Shown: positions 11,598-24,289, counted from the stretch's first letter. The stretch is DNA of 64,000 bases from Papio anubis (GCF_008728515.1 NC_044981.1:98096043-98160042), one strand, 5' to 3'. Translations and numbers: made by a program. Notes: generated by a model from the letters alone, not told the origin.

Positions 11598-12269
11598 TAT
11601 TTATGTCTATATTTGTATGGATATTTATCTTATTTATCTATATGTACCTGTGTGTACATGTAGGTGCCTGGGAGCAAACTCTGATGGGAATTTTATGCCG
11701 AAATTTGTAAAGTAAGGCTGACAAAATGTTGTTTTTTAAAGTAAGTAGCGTCATCTGAAATTAAAATACAATAATCACACTTTGGAAACATTCAAACATG
11801 TATGCAGCCTAGCTGGGTGTTCTTACTGAACCAAATTAAGTATGAATTCTTGAGAAGAAGGAAAAGTCAGTTTTTGTTTTATAAACAGAAAACCTTTGCC
11901 AGGACGTTTCTGATTGGAAAGAGATAAGGATAAAGAGACATTCTGCATTATGAGTAGTCTTTGTGAGTAATATTTGTTAAATGGAAAGACACAAATGTTA
12001 AAACAGCTCACACTAAATAGTAGGTTATAAGAAGACACTTTATTCTGGAAGATATACTTGTCTCTGCCCTGACATAAATATCCAGAAAATAACTTGTTCA
12101 GGAAACAATACCATGGCAATCAAATAAGAATTAGCTGAAGGACACAAGTAAATTTACCACTGCAGAGATGAATATTTTTACTGAATATACTGCCAGCAAT
12201 TAAAAAATATTGTGGAAACAATCTCTTCTATAAAATAAGGAAGCAAAATGAATATAAAAATAGTCCTGG

Positions 12270-12272
<3 letters not shown>
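11598..12272. other. No recognised feature
   Basis: AT-rich, single-copy looking. A minus-strand frame of 98 codons (11823-12119) has no recognisable domain. Confidence 0.5.
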
Positions 12273-12316
<44 letters not shown>

Positions 12317-12322
12317 TGTGTG
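12273..12322. repeat. (TG)n microsatellite
   Basis: About 25 TG units with one TTTG interruption. On the minus strand it is translated into spurious His-Thr repeats in two frames. Confidence 0.97.
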
Positions 12323-15300
12323 AAAGAGAGAGGTAACAAGAGAGAGATTGTGAAAAAACAGAGTTGGAAAACCACAGGCCTAAGAAGAGTGAAAGCAAAC
12401 TGCAGAGAGACTTGAAAACATAGTAATGACTTGCAGAACAGTGTTGAAGAAACAGTAAATCGAGAGCGTAAACACAAAATTTCAACAGTTAATAATTAAG
12501 AGATCAAACTCGGTATGCGTCCATCACTCATCAATTGCTCATGAGGGTATTTTTCTATATGAATATTGTTTCATGTTTGGGAAAATAGTAGCTAAATATT
12601 TCATTGTCCCTCATCTGCAAAAGAAACACAATTCTGCTTTCTTTGCTTGTAATCATTAGATGACTGGTTTTATCTATATTGCCATTACTTCTGCCTTCTT
12701 CAAACAGCAGTACGTTTTGTGAAATCACAATACATATTCTTTTATTCTGACATATTTTTAAAGTTGTATTGTAAATATAGTTTCTAATTACGGATGTAAA
12801 ATTAAATGTAATTTTAATTACAACAATTCAGTAAAAACACACTGATACAGAAAACAGCTTTAAAAATGTAATAGTTTTGATATAAAAACAGTGATATTCA
12901 AGATATACAGAAAAGATAATTGCCTTGAAGTAATAAAATAACGAGATAATAAAAGAGTACAATTTATCAAAATGCAAAAATATTAAATCTTGAGTTGTGA
13001 AGTTTTTGTACTATCTCAAGACAATTGATATGAAATCTTCAAAATACACACATCATTTTAAGGTACACTCAGGCAAAGAGATCAGAGTATTAAAAAAATT
13101 AACAAATTCTGTGAGGTATGTACATTTTTATACTAATATGTATTTATATTTTATTCAAGGAAATAAAATGTGGTTAATATTATTTAGACCCAATTTATAT
13201 TTATCAAACCCAAGAAATTTACCACAAAAAATTAAACCTCATGAAACATTCATAACATTTCATCTTACTAAAATTACAAAAAATCTTAAATTATAGACAA
13301 AAATTAAAATTACAGATAATTATATTTGATCATAATGAAATAATATTTAAAATTAATTTAGGAGAAAAAATCTGGAAGTGAAAAAAATCTATCATCTGGA
13401 AATTAAATGTGTCAACACATAAACAAACACACATTCTAAATTTCAAAATGAACTCAAAACTGAAATTGCAGTTAATATGTAAGGGAAAGAAGGTAGAGAA
13501 AGCAATATAAACAGAACCTAATAGCTATAGCTAAAGGAAATCCCAGACCCTTGAATATATATAATTAACTAACACAGAATTGAAATACATGTTAATTATC
13601 CTCCTAAAGAAATTTAAAAATGAAAATCAAATAAATCTGTAGAAAGTAGAAGAAAAAATTAAAGTCAATAGAATAAAGCAAATCATAAAGTGGCTGATAT
13701 GAGCCTTTTCCTTGGCAGGGATTGGGTGGAGGCAAAAGAAAAATATTTAGAAGCAAAAGGGAAAGGTATGAAACCTCAAACTAAGTGACACAGTGAGCAT
13801 AATCACTGTCAGAGGACAATGTTAAGAAAACACAAAAGAGAGGAGAATGTTAAGAAAATACATAAGTAAACTGTATGCAATGAAGTGATGTGCATAAAAT
13901 GTACAATTTTAATAATGTATATAAATCAGCAAACAGCTATGTAGAAGAAATAGGGAAATTTACCAAAAGGTACCAGGTCAATCTATTTTTATTGTGCAAT
14001 TCCACCATAACTTTAAGAAACAGGAAACTCTAATATTATTTAAACTAAGTTGAAAGAATGATTTTTTTCTAAACTTTATGGGGGTTATTAATGCCATGAA
14101 CCTCTTATAATTAAGAGAGTTTATACATTTTTTAAATTACAAAATAAAATTAATAAGATTACTAAAAATTCATGCCGAGGTACAAACATACTTTTAAAGG
14201 CAATATTAAAAGTATGTGTTTCTTTATTAACACATTATGTAAAAATCTAACGTACGGTTTAAAAATACATATAATTTTAATGCAATAATGAGAGTTAACC
14301 ATAATTCAAAATATCCACAATATCTGTAACCACATTTGAAAATATATCCAATACCTATTAGTGAACAAGTCACATTTACTGCTAACACTACTACAGTTCA
14401 TTGCCTACACTCATAATGAAAGGAAATACTAAATTTTAGATTAGTAAAAACATAGGTGTAATTCTTTCTACTGAAGTTTATTGGCTTCCTCATTATCCTG
14501 ATGTAAGTTGTTTCAGATCATAGAAAGAAAATAAAGTTTTTAATTTTAGGATTTTAGCATAAGAGTCGTAGATGGCACACATATGGGGGCACACAAGGGC
14601 AGTTACAGAATATCAATTAACAATCTAAGCATTACCTATCATAAGGTCTATAATTAAAAACATGCATATATGTACTGATATGGAAAGATTGCTGTGATTT
14701 GCAGAACACTGAGTAGAATACGCTACCATATGTGTAAAACAATAGTGATGCAAACACACCCATATTCATATGTATATGAACAGCTCTCAAAAGAGATATA
14801 GATGAGGAAGAAGGTAACTGGGTGACCAGGGAGACAAGGCTTACTTTCACTATGTACCTTTCTTTCCTTTCTATGTTCTAAAATGTTCCATAATTATCTC
14901 TTTAAAATCAACAAAACAATTAAGAAGCAAACAAAGCACTAATGAAAACATAAATACCATTCTCCACTTCAATAATAAGTTGTCTTAATGAGTGGAAACT
15001 ATGAAGAGAATAATTTAGATATAAACATACCATTAAAAAAACTGTTTGAGCATTTTCTTTGTGCCAAAATTTAAACGGACATAATTTAGACATAAATCTC
15101 AAGGAAACTGATATACCAGGGCACGTAAGACAGACATATTTGAAATGGATAAGTAGCCTAGGAATTATTTAAAGTCTCTATCAACTATGTATTTGGCAGT
15201 TAGATGATAGCAGAGAGTATGGCTTAGGGATATGTAAATATCTCCACGTGTCACTTTTCTGCGAGCCTGCAGACTTCAGGTTAGTGACAGTAGTAGGCAG

Positions 15301-15629
15301 TTGGACTTGTTGATAGCTTTCTGACAAAAATAAAACATGGCAAAGTACATATTTTTCCCGTGTCTGCTCTGCCAAAGTCCAGAGTGTCAATGGCAGAGGA
15401 AAGATACTTCTCGGTTTTGAATATTCTTTATAACCAAGAGCCTATAGGAGTCATGAATACAGCATTACAGTGAAAACCAACGGAAGTAATAGCATACACA
15501 CATTGATTTTCTTCTGCTTAATAGAAAATGAACTGTTTCAACATGAGTTAAATTTCATTAAACATCCTTTTTCTCTTTTAGCAGAAAAATATGCCAAAGG
15601 AATCATTAGCCTGCTTTACTACCTGACAC
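12323..15629. other. Long AT-rich stretch without a recognised gene
   Basis: Mostly unassigned. Positions 13380-13700 have the A-rich texture of a very decayed L1. Positions 14640-14890 (ctaccatatgtgtaaaacaa, then aactgggtgaccagggagac) resemble a widespread ancient mammalian repeat that I cannot name. No frame has a recognisable protein. Confidence 0.4.
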
Positions 15630-15832
15630 AGTGGACTAGTCTAACAGCTTTGGTTTTATGCCCCAACTGTGCACTCTATAGGTGTGAGCCATTTCATAAA
15701 TTACAGGAACTCTCTAAGCTTCAGTAATCTCCTCTGTAAAATAAGGGTAATTACATGTAACTCATGTTGTGTTAATGAAAATTAAATGACATGATATATA
15801 TAATCTACTTAACATTGTATCTGATACTTTGG
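15630..15832 (+). mobile_element. MIR SINE, sense
   Basis: aactctctaagcttcagtaa, ctcctctgtaaaataagggt and aattaaatgacatgatatat follow the order of the MIR consensus (cctctgtgcctcagtttcc, catctgtaaaatgggg, attaaatga). It is diverged, as expected for a mammal-wide tRNA-derived SINE. Confidence 0.75.
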
Positions 15833-15839
15833 GAGCTTT

Positions 15840-16145
15840 TGAGAAATGGCAGATATGTAGATAGAATAATATACTCTTCCCTTAGACTGGCTGAGTTCAA
15901 ACCCTTGCTTCACCAGCTACTGCCTGCATCACCATGGTCCAGTTGGTTAACCTACCTATTACTCATGTTACTTTTCTAGATTGAAAGGATAATAAGAGCA
16001 TATTCCCCCTAGAATTGTTAAAATAATTGAGATTATACACATTCATACAAACATAAACACACACAAGCACACACACACACACAAACATATGCCCAAAGAC
16101 TGATTAAAACAAGATCTGACACACAGTAAATGCACACTACATTCT
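15840..16145 (+). mobile_element. Second MIR SINE, sense, with an expanded (CA)n
   Basis: gactggctgagttcaaaccc matches the MIR block gactgcctgggttcaaatcc. ttggttaacctacctatta and gacacacagtaaatgcacac match its later parts. A CA microsatellite at about 16059-16083 has grown inside it. It lies head-to-tail with the MIR just upstream. Confidence 0.7.
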
Positions 16146-16149
16146 ATTA

Positions 16150-17850
16150 CTTAAAATGTAATATTAAACTCTTAATATTTTCATTGTATGTAAATTTGAT
16201 TCAAACCTTTGACTCTTCAATTCTGCAACAAACTTCCAAATATATTTAAATAATTTTTAAGTGTTTGCCACTATTTAGGAATTTTAAAATTGTTTTTCAA
16301 TTATTGTTAAAATTTAAAAAAATACACAGTAAAGACAAAATATTAATGACTTGTAGGAATTGGAAATAAAATTTTTCAAAGCAATGGATATTGCCAATAT
16401 TATCACTGTTTAACAAAATATTTATCTGATAAATCCAGGCAGTAAAACATACTTCCAACCTCAGGTGCACCAAAGAGAAATAAAAATGGTGTAGTCCTAA
16501 ATCAATAACTTATTAGTTTTCTATAATACAGTTCTTTATTATATATTTTATAAACTGAAAATGTGATTATATATAGTTTTCTTTATGTATTGCTGCTATT
16601 AATATAGTCTTATCACACAACATTTATATTATGATTGTGGTAAAATTCCATATTATGCATAAAGTACCTTGCATTTTTGTTTTTCACTACAAAGGACAAC
16701 TATCTACTTTCAGAGATCCGAATTAAAGTTATCTTTCCTTACTTTAAAAAGAAATAATTACTTTGCAAAATTCCCAAAATAAGTATGACAACAGAGTAAG
16801 TTGTACTGCAAACATATTATTTTTATATTTTAAAATAACACAGAAATGAAAACCCTAAGCACAACAAAGCCCTCAGCCAATCTCCTGGCAGCGGTTTAGG
16901 GGTATGAAGTTGTGATTGTCCTCCAGTGTTATCCCAGATTGAGGAAGGGGGCCAGGCCTTTTCACCCTACAGTTCCATGAGGAGTAGGCATTTAAACATG
17001 GGCTTTCCCTGGGTTGTTTTATGTAAACTTAAATAATGCAGCTTCCTTTGGAAAAGGTCAATTCCTAGGGAGGGATCCAGCCAACAACGCATCTGACAGC
17101 TGAGAGAATGAGTGTGCAGGTATGAATCTGGAGACACACAAACAACATCCACAGCATAGAATTCATCTGCTGAGCATATGGGCTCTAACTGTGATCGACA
17201 CTGGTTCCTGAAATGGTGCGCTGCCAAAACAATTCTACAGGAGGTGGCATCATTTTTGAGATTGGGCAGCAGGTGGTGAGGAAGCCATTAGAGGCGATAT
17301 ATTCATATCATTTAATGCTAAAACATGTGGCAAGATTTGATCTGCTCTAACTTCTAAAGCATACCACTGTAGTTCTCAGGGAAAATATTTGAAAAAACAG
17401 TAAAGAGGTGGTAAATGTTTTCTATTATTGGATGGTGTTGGAAGATATAAGAAAGACAAACCAAGGAAAGCACTGGTCAGTTTGTAAGCAGGAGTTACAG
17501 ATAACAGAGGTAACCTAGAATTTGGGGTCTTTACAATATCAAAAAATATATATACAAGTACATCTGGGTCTTAAATCATAAGAGAAGGGATTACAGAAAG
17601 ACTTTAACAGATTAAAACCTCTAACTAATTTAAATGTTTCAGGGCAAAATTTAAATTAAGGGTATTATTGACACATAGGACAACATAGAACAACTAGATC
17701 AGAATCTATGTATTTTTGGAAAGAGTGGCAATGCTAATATTAACCAGATTAAAAATGCCGTAATTATTTAAGAAATAAAACAAGATTTTCCTATTCTATT
17801 TGAGCAGGAGTTAAACTGCTTAATAAGGCCTAATTCCTGAGCTCCAGTAA
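16150..17850. other. Unassigned DNA with a small GC-richer island
   Basis: AT-rich except for about 16860-17320, which is noticeably richer in G and C and contains an 86-codon minus-strand frame (16967-17227) with no recognisable motif. It could be a decayed LTR or another old repeat; I could not place it. Confidence 0.4.
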
Positions 17851-17852
17851 TG

Positions 17853-17892
17853 AGTGTATGATAGATAGATGATAGATAGATAGATAGATAGA
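17853..17892. repeat. (GATA)n microsatellite
   Basis: A run of gata units with one interruption (gatgata), eight to nine units in all. Confidence 0.95.
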
Positions 17893-18279
17893 GACAATTT
17901 TTATTGCAAATGTTGATGATAGAAAAATATTGTAAACAAACTAGTTAGATAAAACATGGTATATGCTTAAAAATTAAATTCTAGAAAGTGATTAAAAATA
18001 AAATCTCTTTAAGAAAAGACATATAAATTAAATTTTCAATTACGAAATCAAGTTGATATAGTTATATGCAACAGATAATCCTTTTCTTTCTTCTCTAATC
18101 TTTTCTTAAAAATACATTGGATAGCAAATTTTCAGATAAGGGAACTCTACAATTCATGATTTAAATAAAATAATAATACACTACTACACATTCAAAAATT
18201 ACATTAGTGCTATTACTCTTGAAATGTTATTTTACTTCATCTTTTTTATTTATACAAGTATAGCATTAAACTGTGAGCC

Positions 18280-18609
18280 TGTAACACATTTTTTTTTTTT
18301 TTTTTTTTTTTTTTTGAGACGGAGTCTCGCTCTGTCGCCCGGGCTGGAGTGCAGTGGCCGGATCTCAGCTCACTGCAAGCTCCGCCCCCGGGTTTACGCC
18401 ATTCTCCTGCCTCAGCCTCCTGAGTAGCTGGGATTACAGGCGCCCGCCACCTCTACCGGCTAGTTTTTTGTATTTTTTAGTAGAGACGGGGTTTCACCGT
18501 GTTCGCCAGGATGGTCTCGATCTTCTGACCTCGTGATCCACCCGTCTCGGCCTCCCAAAGTGCTGGGATTACAGGCTTGAGCCACCGCGCCCGGCCTGTA
18601 ACACATTTT
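18280..18609 (-). mobile_element. Young AluY of Old World monkey type (AluYR-like), full length
   Basis: The Alu spans 18293-18596, antisense, with poly-T at 18289-18315. tgtaacacatttt at 18280-18292 is repeated at 18597-18609 as the target-site duplication. Diagnostic blocks are ccggatctcagctcactgc, gggtttacgccattctcc, tagttttttgtattttttag and ggcttgagccaccgcgcccg. From memory these mark the AluYR subfamilies expanded in cercopithecids. It is the least diverged Alu in the window, still rich in CpG. Confidence 0.92.
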
Positions 18610-19410
18610 ATAAAATTTTTGCCTATAAAAACGGTGACATAAACTCAAAAGATCATTTGATAAATCATAATTGAGACCACAGTTCAGTTTTAGTATTTGA
18701 ATGAGGACAGCTTGACTAAATCTCACTTTGTTCTTCACAGCCAGTTACAATCATCAGTTATAAAAGTAAGGTTTCAGCCTGAGGCAGGTATTAATACTGC
18801 TACACAGACATTATAATTTTCTGCCACCAATACCTTTTTTTATGTCAAGGATATGACCTCATCCCAAAGTACACACTAAGTTGCTCAAAGCGAGTAAAAA
18901 TGTTAAAAAAAAAAATTGTATAAGGCTGGTAGTCATGGGACTGTCTTCCCTTTTATGGGCTGGCCTCTCATCTACACTCCATTTGTTTATTGTGACCTTC
19001 TAGGTGCATGAGTCGTGCAGTTTATTACATTTGCAGGCTGGCTGCCAGTACTTAGATTTGTCATGCCTTGAAAATGGACCATTTAAAATGTTTTCTCACA
19101 AAGGTATATCTTCATTGGCTGAACCATAAAAAGAAACTGGGTGCTCAAATTACTGCTTGGAGAAGAAATAACCTCTGATTCAGAATACCAAATTGGGATT
19201 TTACTGGAGTGAGAGATAGACTCATCATTTCTGATTGATTATACATTTTAAAACTTGTTTTCTACCTTACATTTGCTGGCTTAGCACTGAATTAGGAAGC
19301 ATATGAATGCATTTGATAACTTTTCCATTCTTTAGTTTTATTCTATTATTAATTGACATAAAATTACAAATTTCTAGTTAATATATGAAGCTAGCAGTTA
19401 GATAACTACT
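18610..19410. other. No recognised feature
   Basis: Single-copy looking DNA. No domain, repeat or structured RNA is recognised. Confidence 0.5.
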
Positions 19411-19818
19411 GGAGTAATATGGCTTGGCTCTGTGTCCCCACCAAAATCTCATCTTGTGGCTCCCATAATTCATAGATATTGTGGAAAAGACCCAGTGAAA
19501 GATGATTGAATCATGGGGGTGAGTCGTTCCCCTGCTGTTCTTATGATAGTGAATGCATCTCAGGAGATCCCATGGTTTTAAAAATGGGAGTTTCTCTGCA
19601 CAAGCTCTATTTTTGCCTACTGCCATCCACGTAAGATGTGACTTGCTCCTCCTTGTCATGAGTGGAGGAAGGGTGAGACCCTCACCAGATACAGCTGCCC
19701 AATCTTGAAACTTCCAGCCACCAGAATCATGAGCCAAATAAACTTCTTTTTTTGTTTATATTAATAATTTACTCAGCCTCAGGTATTCTGTTATAGCAAC
19801 ACAAAACGAACTAAGACA
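19411..19818 (+). mobile_element. THE1/MST-type MaLR solo LTR, sense
   Basis: It begins taatatggcttggctctgtg, carries attgaatcatgggggtgagt and ends caacacaaaacgaactaaga, the order of a THE1/MST LTR. A polyadenylation-like aataaa lies at 19737-19742. No internal region follows. Confidence 0.85.
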
Positions 19819-20106
19819 TCTACTAATTTAGTTTCATGATTTTTCTCAAACACGCTGATCTCAGGACACTTTTACACTCTTAATAATTAGTGTGGACCCC
19901 AACAACCTTTTGTTTATGTGTCTTATATCTGCTGGTATTTATCATATTAGAATAAAAAACTTAAAAAATTAAAAACAAAGATTTATTAATGCACATAAAA
20001 TAGCAATAACAAATTATTAAATGTGCTCCTAAGCACTTACAATACCATTTTTATTGTTTGGTCATCTGGTTCCTTTACTAAACTGCAAACACTCATGAAG
20101 GCAAGA

Positions 20107-20170
20107 TGTATTAGTCTGTTTTCCCACTGCTGCTGAAGACATACCTGAAACTGGGCAATTTACAAAACAA

Positions 20171-20205
<35 letters not shown>

Positions 20206-20792
20206 TCTTTTGAGACAGAGTCTCACTCTGTCACCCAGGATGGAGTGCAGTGGCTCGATCTTGACTCACTGTAACTTCCATCTCCCAGATCCAAGCTATT
20301 CTCCTGCCTCAGCCTCCCGAGTAGTTGGGATTACAGCCATGCGCCACCATGCCCGCCTAATTTGTGTATTTTCAGTAGAGATGGGGTTTTGCCATGTTGG
20401 CCAGGCTGGTCGCAAACTCCTGACCCTGAGTGATCCACTTGTCTCGGCCTCCCAGAGTGCTGGGATAACGAGCATGAGTCACTGCGCCCTGCAAGAAAAA
20501 GGTTTAAAGGACTCACGGTTCCGTAGCTGGGGAGGTCTTACAATCATGGCGGAAAGTGAAAGGCACGCCTCACACGGTGCCAGAGAAGAGAAGAGAATGA
20601 GAGTCAGGCACAAGGAGTTTCCCCTTTTTCTACCATCAGATCTCGTGAGACTTACTCACTACCAAGGAAACAGTGTGGGGGAAACCGTCCCATGATTCAA
20701 TTATCTTCCACTGGGTCTCTCCCACAACGTGAAGGAATTATAGGAGCTACAATTCAAATGATAGATGGTTGGGACACAGCCAAATCATATCA
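20107..20792 (-). mobile_element. MST/THE1-type solo LTR, antisense, split by an Alu
   Basis: Its antisense end tgtattagtctgttttccca starts at 20107. The LTR resumes after the Alu (ggactcacggttccgtagct, 20509 on) and ends at aaatcatatca, 20792. Flanks caaga (20102-20106) and caagg (20793-20797) fit a 5-bp target duplication with one change, as expected for ERVL-MaLR integration. Confidence 0.85.
20174..20491 (-). mobile_element. AluS-like element inside the MST LTR
   Basis: Poly-T at 20174-20204 is followed by tgagacagagtctcactctg and the rest of an antisense Alu to actgcgccctgc. Moderate divergence suggests AluS. It inserted into the LTR, so it is younger than the LTR. The 161-codon frame across 20210-20695 is a translation of Alu and LTR and not a gene. 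Confidence 0.9.
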
Positions 20793-20799
20793 CAAGGAC

Positions 20800-21340
20800 T
20801 ATATTTTGGTCACTTCTATATTTACAGCACTTACATGCTTTAAAATTTTTTAAATCTATTTTTAATAGAAGAGTAAAAATTATGTATATAGCATTTGGTA
20901 TACCAAATGAGTATTTTAATAATATCATAATCTTGTTCAATTTTATTTTGGTCAGAATATTTTAAATAAAAAGTTTAAAAATAAAAAAACAGAAATAACA
21001 TTTTTGCAAAGAAAAAATTATTTTTGAAAACAAACATTAATGGGAAAGTGATAATTTTTAATGACTTTGCAAATCTTTAATTTCGGCTTAATAAACAGTA
21101 AATTTCTAAAATCTTGTGCACTCAATCTTTTAAAATATGTTGTTTTGGTTCATTTACATGATGAAAACATAGCTTAATTCAGATATGTACATAGAAAAGG
21201 AAGGAACCTTTAATGGAGTTTTCAGATAATTGTGAATATTTTTCTTAGTACACCAAAACTAAATAAGTAAGATTTTTACTTTTCTGTGATATGGAAACTG
21301 AAACCATATCAACAACAATATATAATCTGTTATATTGTAG
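20800..21340. other. No recognised feature
   Basis: Very AT-rich, single-copy looking. Confidence 0.5.
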
Positions 21341-21344
21341 TCTA

Positions 21345-21564
21345 TTTGTCTATCTTGCACATTAAATTGATTTTTTATTCATATAACTTCGAAACATCAT
21401 AGTTTTATCACTTGGAAAATATTAGTTCAGACTGTTCTGTGGCTCTTCCGAAAGTGTATACAGGTCACCATACAAATCAAAAGTAGCATCCATCAAGATC
21501 ACCACCATTTTTTTCAGTATAGTCTTTAGTTATCCAGAATCTCATAAGTTCATGGTAGTAGTTT

Positions 21565-21601
<37 letters not shown>

Positions 21602-22140
21602 AGACAAGAGTCTCGGAGTGCAGTGGCGCGATCTCGGCTCACTGCAAGCTCCGCCTCCCGAGTTCGCGCCATTCTCCTGCCTCAGCCTCCCAAGTAGCTG
21701 GGACTACAGACGCCCGCCACCAAGCCCGGCTGATTTTTTGTATTTTTAGTAAAGACGGAGTTTCACCGTGTTAGCCAGGACGGTCTCAATCTCCTGACCT
21801 TGTGATTCGCCCGCCTCGTCCTCTCAAAGTGCTGGATTACAGGCGTGAGCCGCTGCGCCCAGACTCAGTTTATTTTTAACTCAAGTTTTGCCTTTGGCGA
21901 AAGGTACAGTCATTATTTTTCTTACAATAACAATTTATTCATTTGCAAGAAAATGATCGCCTAATACCCAAGTCTGAACAACCATAGTTTGTCTGTCAGT
22001 GATTATTTCAAGTAAAAATGATGTTCTATGTGAAGGACAGCTAGTTCTGTCGCAACTAAAGCAATCACAATAGTGCTTTTTCTTGAGATACCATGGTATT
22101 TTGGCACAACAGAAGTGCTATGTGCAAACTTTCATTATAT
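21345..22140 (-). pseudogene. Decayed hAT-type transposase sequence (Charlie/ZBED-like), split by an Alu
   Basis: Read on the minus strand from 22140, one stretch encodes ELAVLHIEHHFYLK, then SLTDKLWLFRLGY and, after a stop, IIFLQMNK. Beyond the Alu it encodes YYHELMRFWITKDY and later SLN-stop-YFPSDKTMMF. From memory, this order (HHFYL, LTDKLW, FRLGYLADIF, MN, then H-E-L and YFP) is that of hAT superfamily transposases and their domesticated ZBED5/SCAND3-like relatives. In-frame stops and frameshifts show that it is dead. It may be a transposon remnant or a processed copy of a domesticated gene. The Alu occupies about 21569-21863. Confidence 0.55.
21569..21863 (-). mobile_element. AluY-like element with a small internal deletion
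   Basis: Poly-T (21569-21600) is followed by gagacaagagtctcggagtg. The usual gctctgtcgcccaggctg block is missing, a deletion of about 18 bp in the 3' arm. The rest is a normal antisense Alu ending gtgagccgctgcgcccaga. It sits inside the hAT-like remnant. Confidence 0.9.
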
Positions 22141-22149
22141 TAAACAAAA

Positions 22150-23840
22150 TATTTAAACAAATATTGTGCTCAAGGTTATATAAAACCCTCCTAATTCATG
22201 AGTCTAATATATGACAATTAAATAATTTCATTTTCTCTTATAAGACACTTTGCTAAAATAATAATCCTAAAAATATATAATACAAAAGAGGGTGATTTTT
22301 TGAGAGAATAACATAATACAGTTTTAAGTTGATACCTTTTTGTTAGTGTTGCCAAACATAAAATAGAATTTAAAATACTTAAGAAATGAATTAACTATAA
22401 TTAAATCTATTTCACTTCTGTAATTAAAAGTTATTTCAGCTAAGATTTTGAAAGGACATAGTACGTAGTAAGATATTTTACTCTCTACCAAAAAAGAATA
22501 AATATTGCTACAATGTTTAACTTGTGGAATAAATATGTAGAGAAAAGAGAAACAAAGTACAATAGCATATATGTGTCATATCAAATTAGAATATATATAT
22601 GAAAAATTGAGTAGTCCAATTTTATACAATATATGTAGTTATATATTTACTTGAGGTGTTTTAAGAAATACAGGAATTCCTATTTTAGGAATAGTAGGAT
22701 TCATATTTTCCAAGACAATATTCCATTTTAGACAAAACAAAAGTTTCACACAGAGTGGTTAATAATATGACTCACAGTGACATTTTTAATCCTTAAATAA
22801 AATTGTTTAAAACAAAAAAGAGTGTGTAAAACCAATGAGGGTGTAAAATGTGTAGCATTTTGATAATGTATTTCCATCATAAATTTTTGCTTTTGTCAAA
22901 TCCAGTGCTCAAGCTTTAATACCATGGCTATTGTATTTTAAATCTTTATATATAAATTTTGTTCATCTTACTTTTTAAGCATATACATAAATTGTTCATA
23001 AATATAAAAGTAAGACCATAATTTAGTAAGGAGAGAAACGTTCAAATCTTTATATAATCATTTCAAAAGTTATCAAAAAGATTAGAACTTATTTCAAATA
23101 CTACGTTATAGGAGCAATAGGCCAATGCTTTTGCTGAGCACTGGAAAAAGTGGGGGAACTTATTAAATTACGAATTTAAAGCCATTAGCAACTTGTGAAA
23201 GATGCACTAAAATTTCACAGAGGTAAGTTCTGTTAAGAGATGAAATTACGACAGGTAGACATTGGTTTTTATTTGCCTTGTTTTCTGGGATCATTTGGCA
23301 AATCTTCCTCTGGGATATGAACAGAAACTTGGCCAGCAAATAAAATGCTGCTGGAGGAAGTAAAGATATGAAGCCTATTAGAGGTTTGTAAGCCTTGAGT
23401 GACAAAAATACAAGTAGGAGGGTTTCAAATACACAAATGGTTTTTCAACAATGTTTAGTTGAATTCGAATACTGTGCAGGATGCTAAAGAGCTAGAACCA
23501 AAGTTTCTATGAACCACAAAATAGATTAAAAGACACAGTATTTCAACATGAAATGAGGAGTTAAAAATATATAGGATATTTTTAGCTCTCACATAGGAGT
23601 TGAGAGCATGTGGTATATCTATGCATGTAACACATTCATGTATTCTCAAATGTGTAAATTTATATATCAATAAAGAGACAAATATATAGTTTTTTTTAAA
23701 GCACCTAATAATTATACTAGAATTAAGTCAAATATCTAAAATTATAAGCTCATTTTACAATTGATGTAAAAATGCAAAGATCGAGGAAATCCAATAAAAT
23801 AATGAAGACGAACAATAAATTTAGGGCTTAAAATAGAGCT
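22150..23840. other. AT-rich DNA without a recognised feature
   Basis: No gene or repeat is recognised. Minus-strand frames of 80 and 71 codons (23163-23405, 23455-23670) carry no known motif. Confidence 0.5.
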
Positions 23841-23841
23841 C

Positions 23842-24135
23842 AGCTGGGCACAGTGGCTCACTCCTTTAATCCCAGCACTATGGGAGGCTGAGGTGGGCGG
23901 ATCACCTAAGGTCGGGAGTTGCAGACCAGTCTGACCAACATGGAGAAACCCCATCTATACTAAAAATACAAAAGTAGTCGAGCATGGTGGTGCATGCCTG
24001 TAATCCCAGCTACTCAGGAGGCTGAGGCGGGAGAATCGCTTGAACGTGGGAGGCGGATGTTGCGGTGAGTCGAGATCGCGTCATTGCACTCCAGCCTGGG
24101 CAACAAGAGCGAAACTCCGTTTCTAAATAAATAAG

Positions 24136-24174
<39 letters not shown>

Positions 24175-24176
24175 AT
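23842..24176 (+). mobile_element. AluS-like element with a long (AAAT)n tail
   Basis: agctgggcacagtggctcac starts a full sense Alu, ending ctgggcaacaagagcgaaac. The A-tail has become a tetranucleotide microsatellite (aaat units, 24124-24176). The adjacent minus-strand frame is a translation of this tail. Confidence 0.92.
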
Positions 24177-24289
24177 TGATCGATTGATAGATAGTAGAAC
24201 GCAAGACCTATTTTTAAAATTCAGTAATAAAAACTGTGTTTTGTTGCTAAGATAATAAATTCATGAATGTATCATGATATGTAAGTTCA

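Noticed and set aside
12178..12485. Two minus-strand frames with long His-Thr repeats
   Set aside because: They are translations of the (TG)n microsatellite at 12273-12322.
20210..20695. A 161-codon plus-strand frame
   Set aside because: It runs through an antisense Alu into the MST LTR and is a by-product of both.
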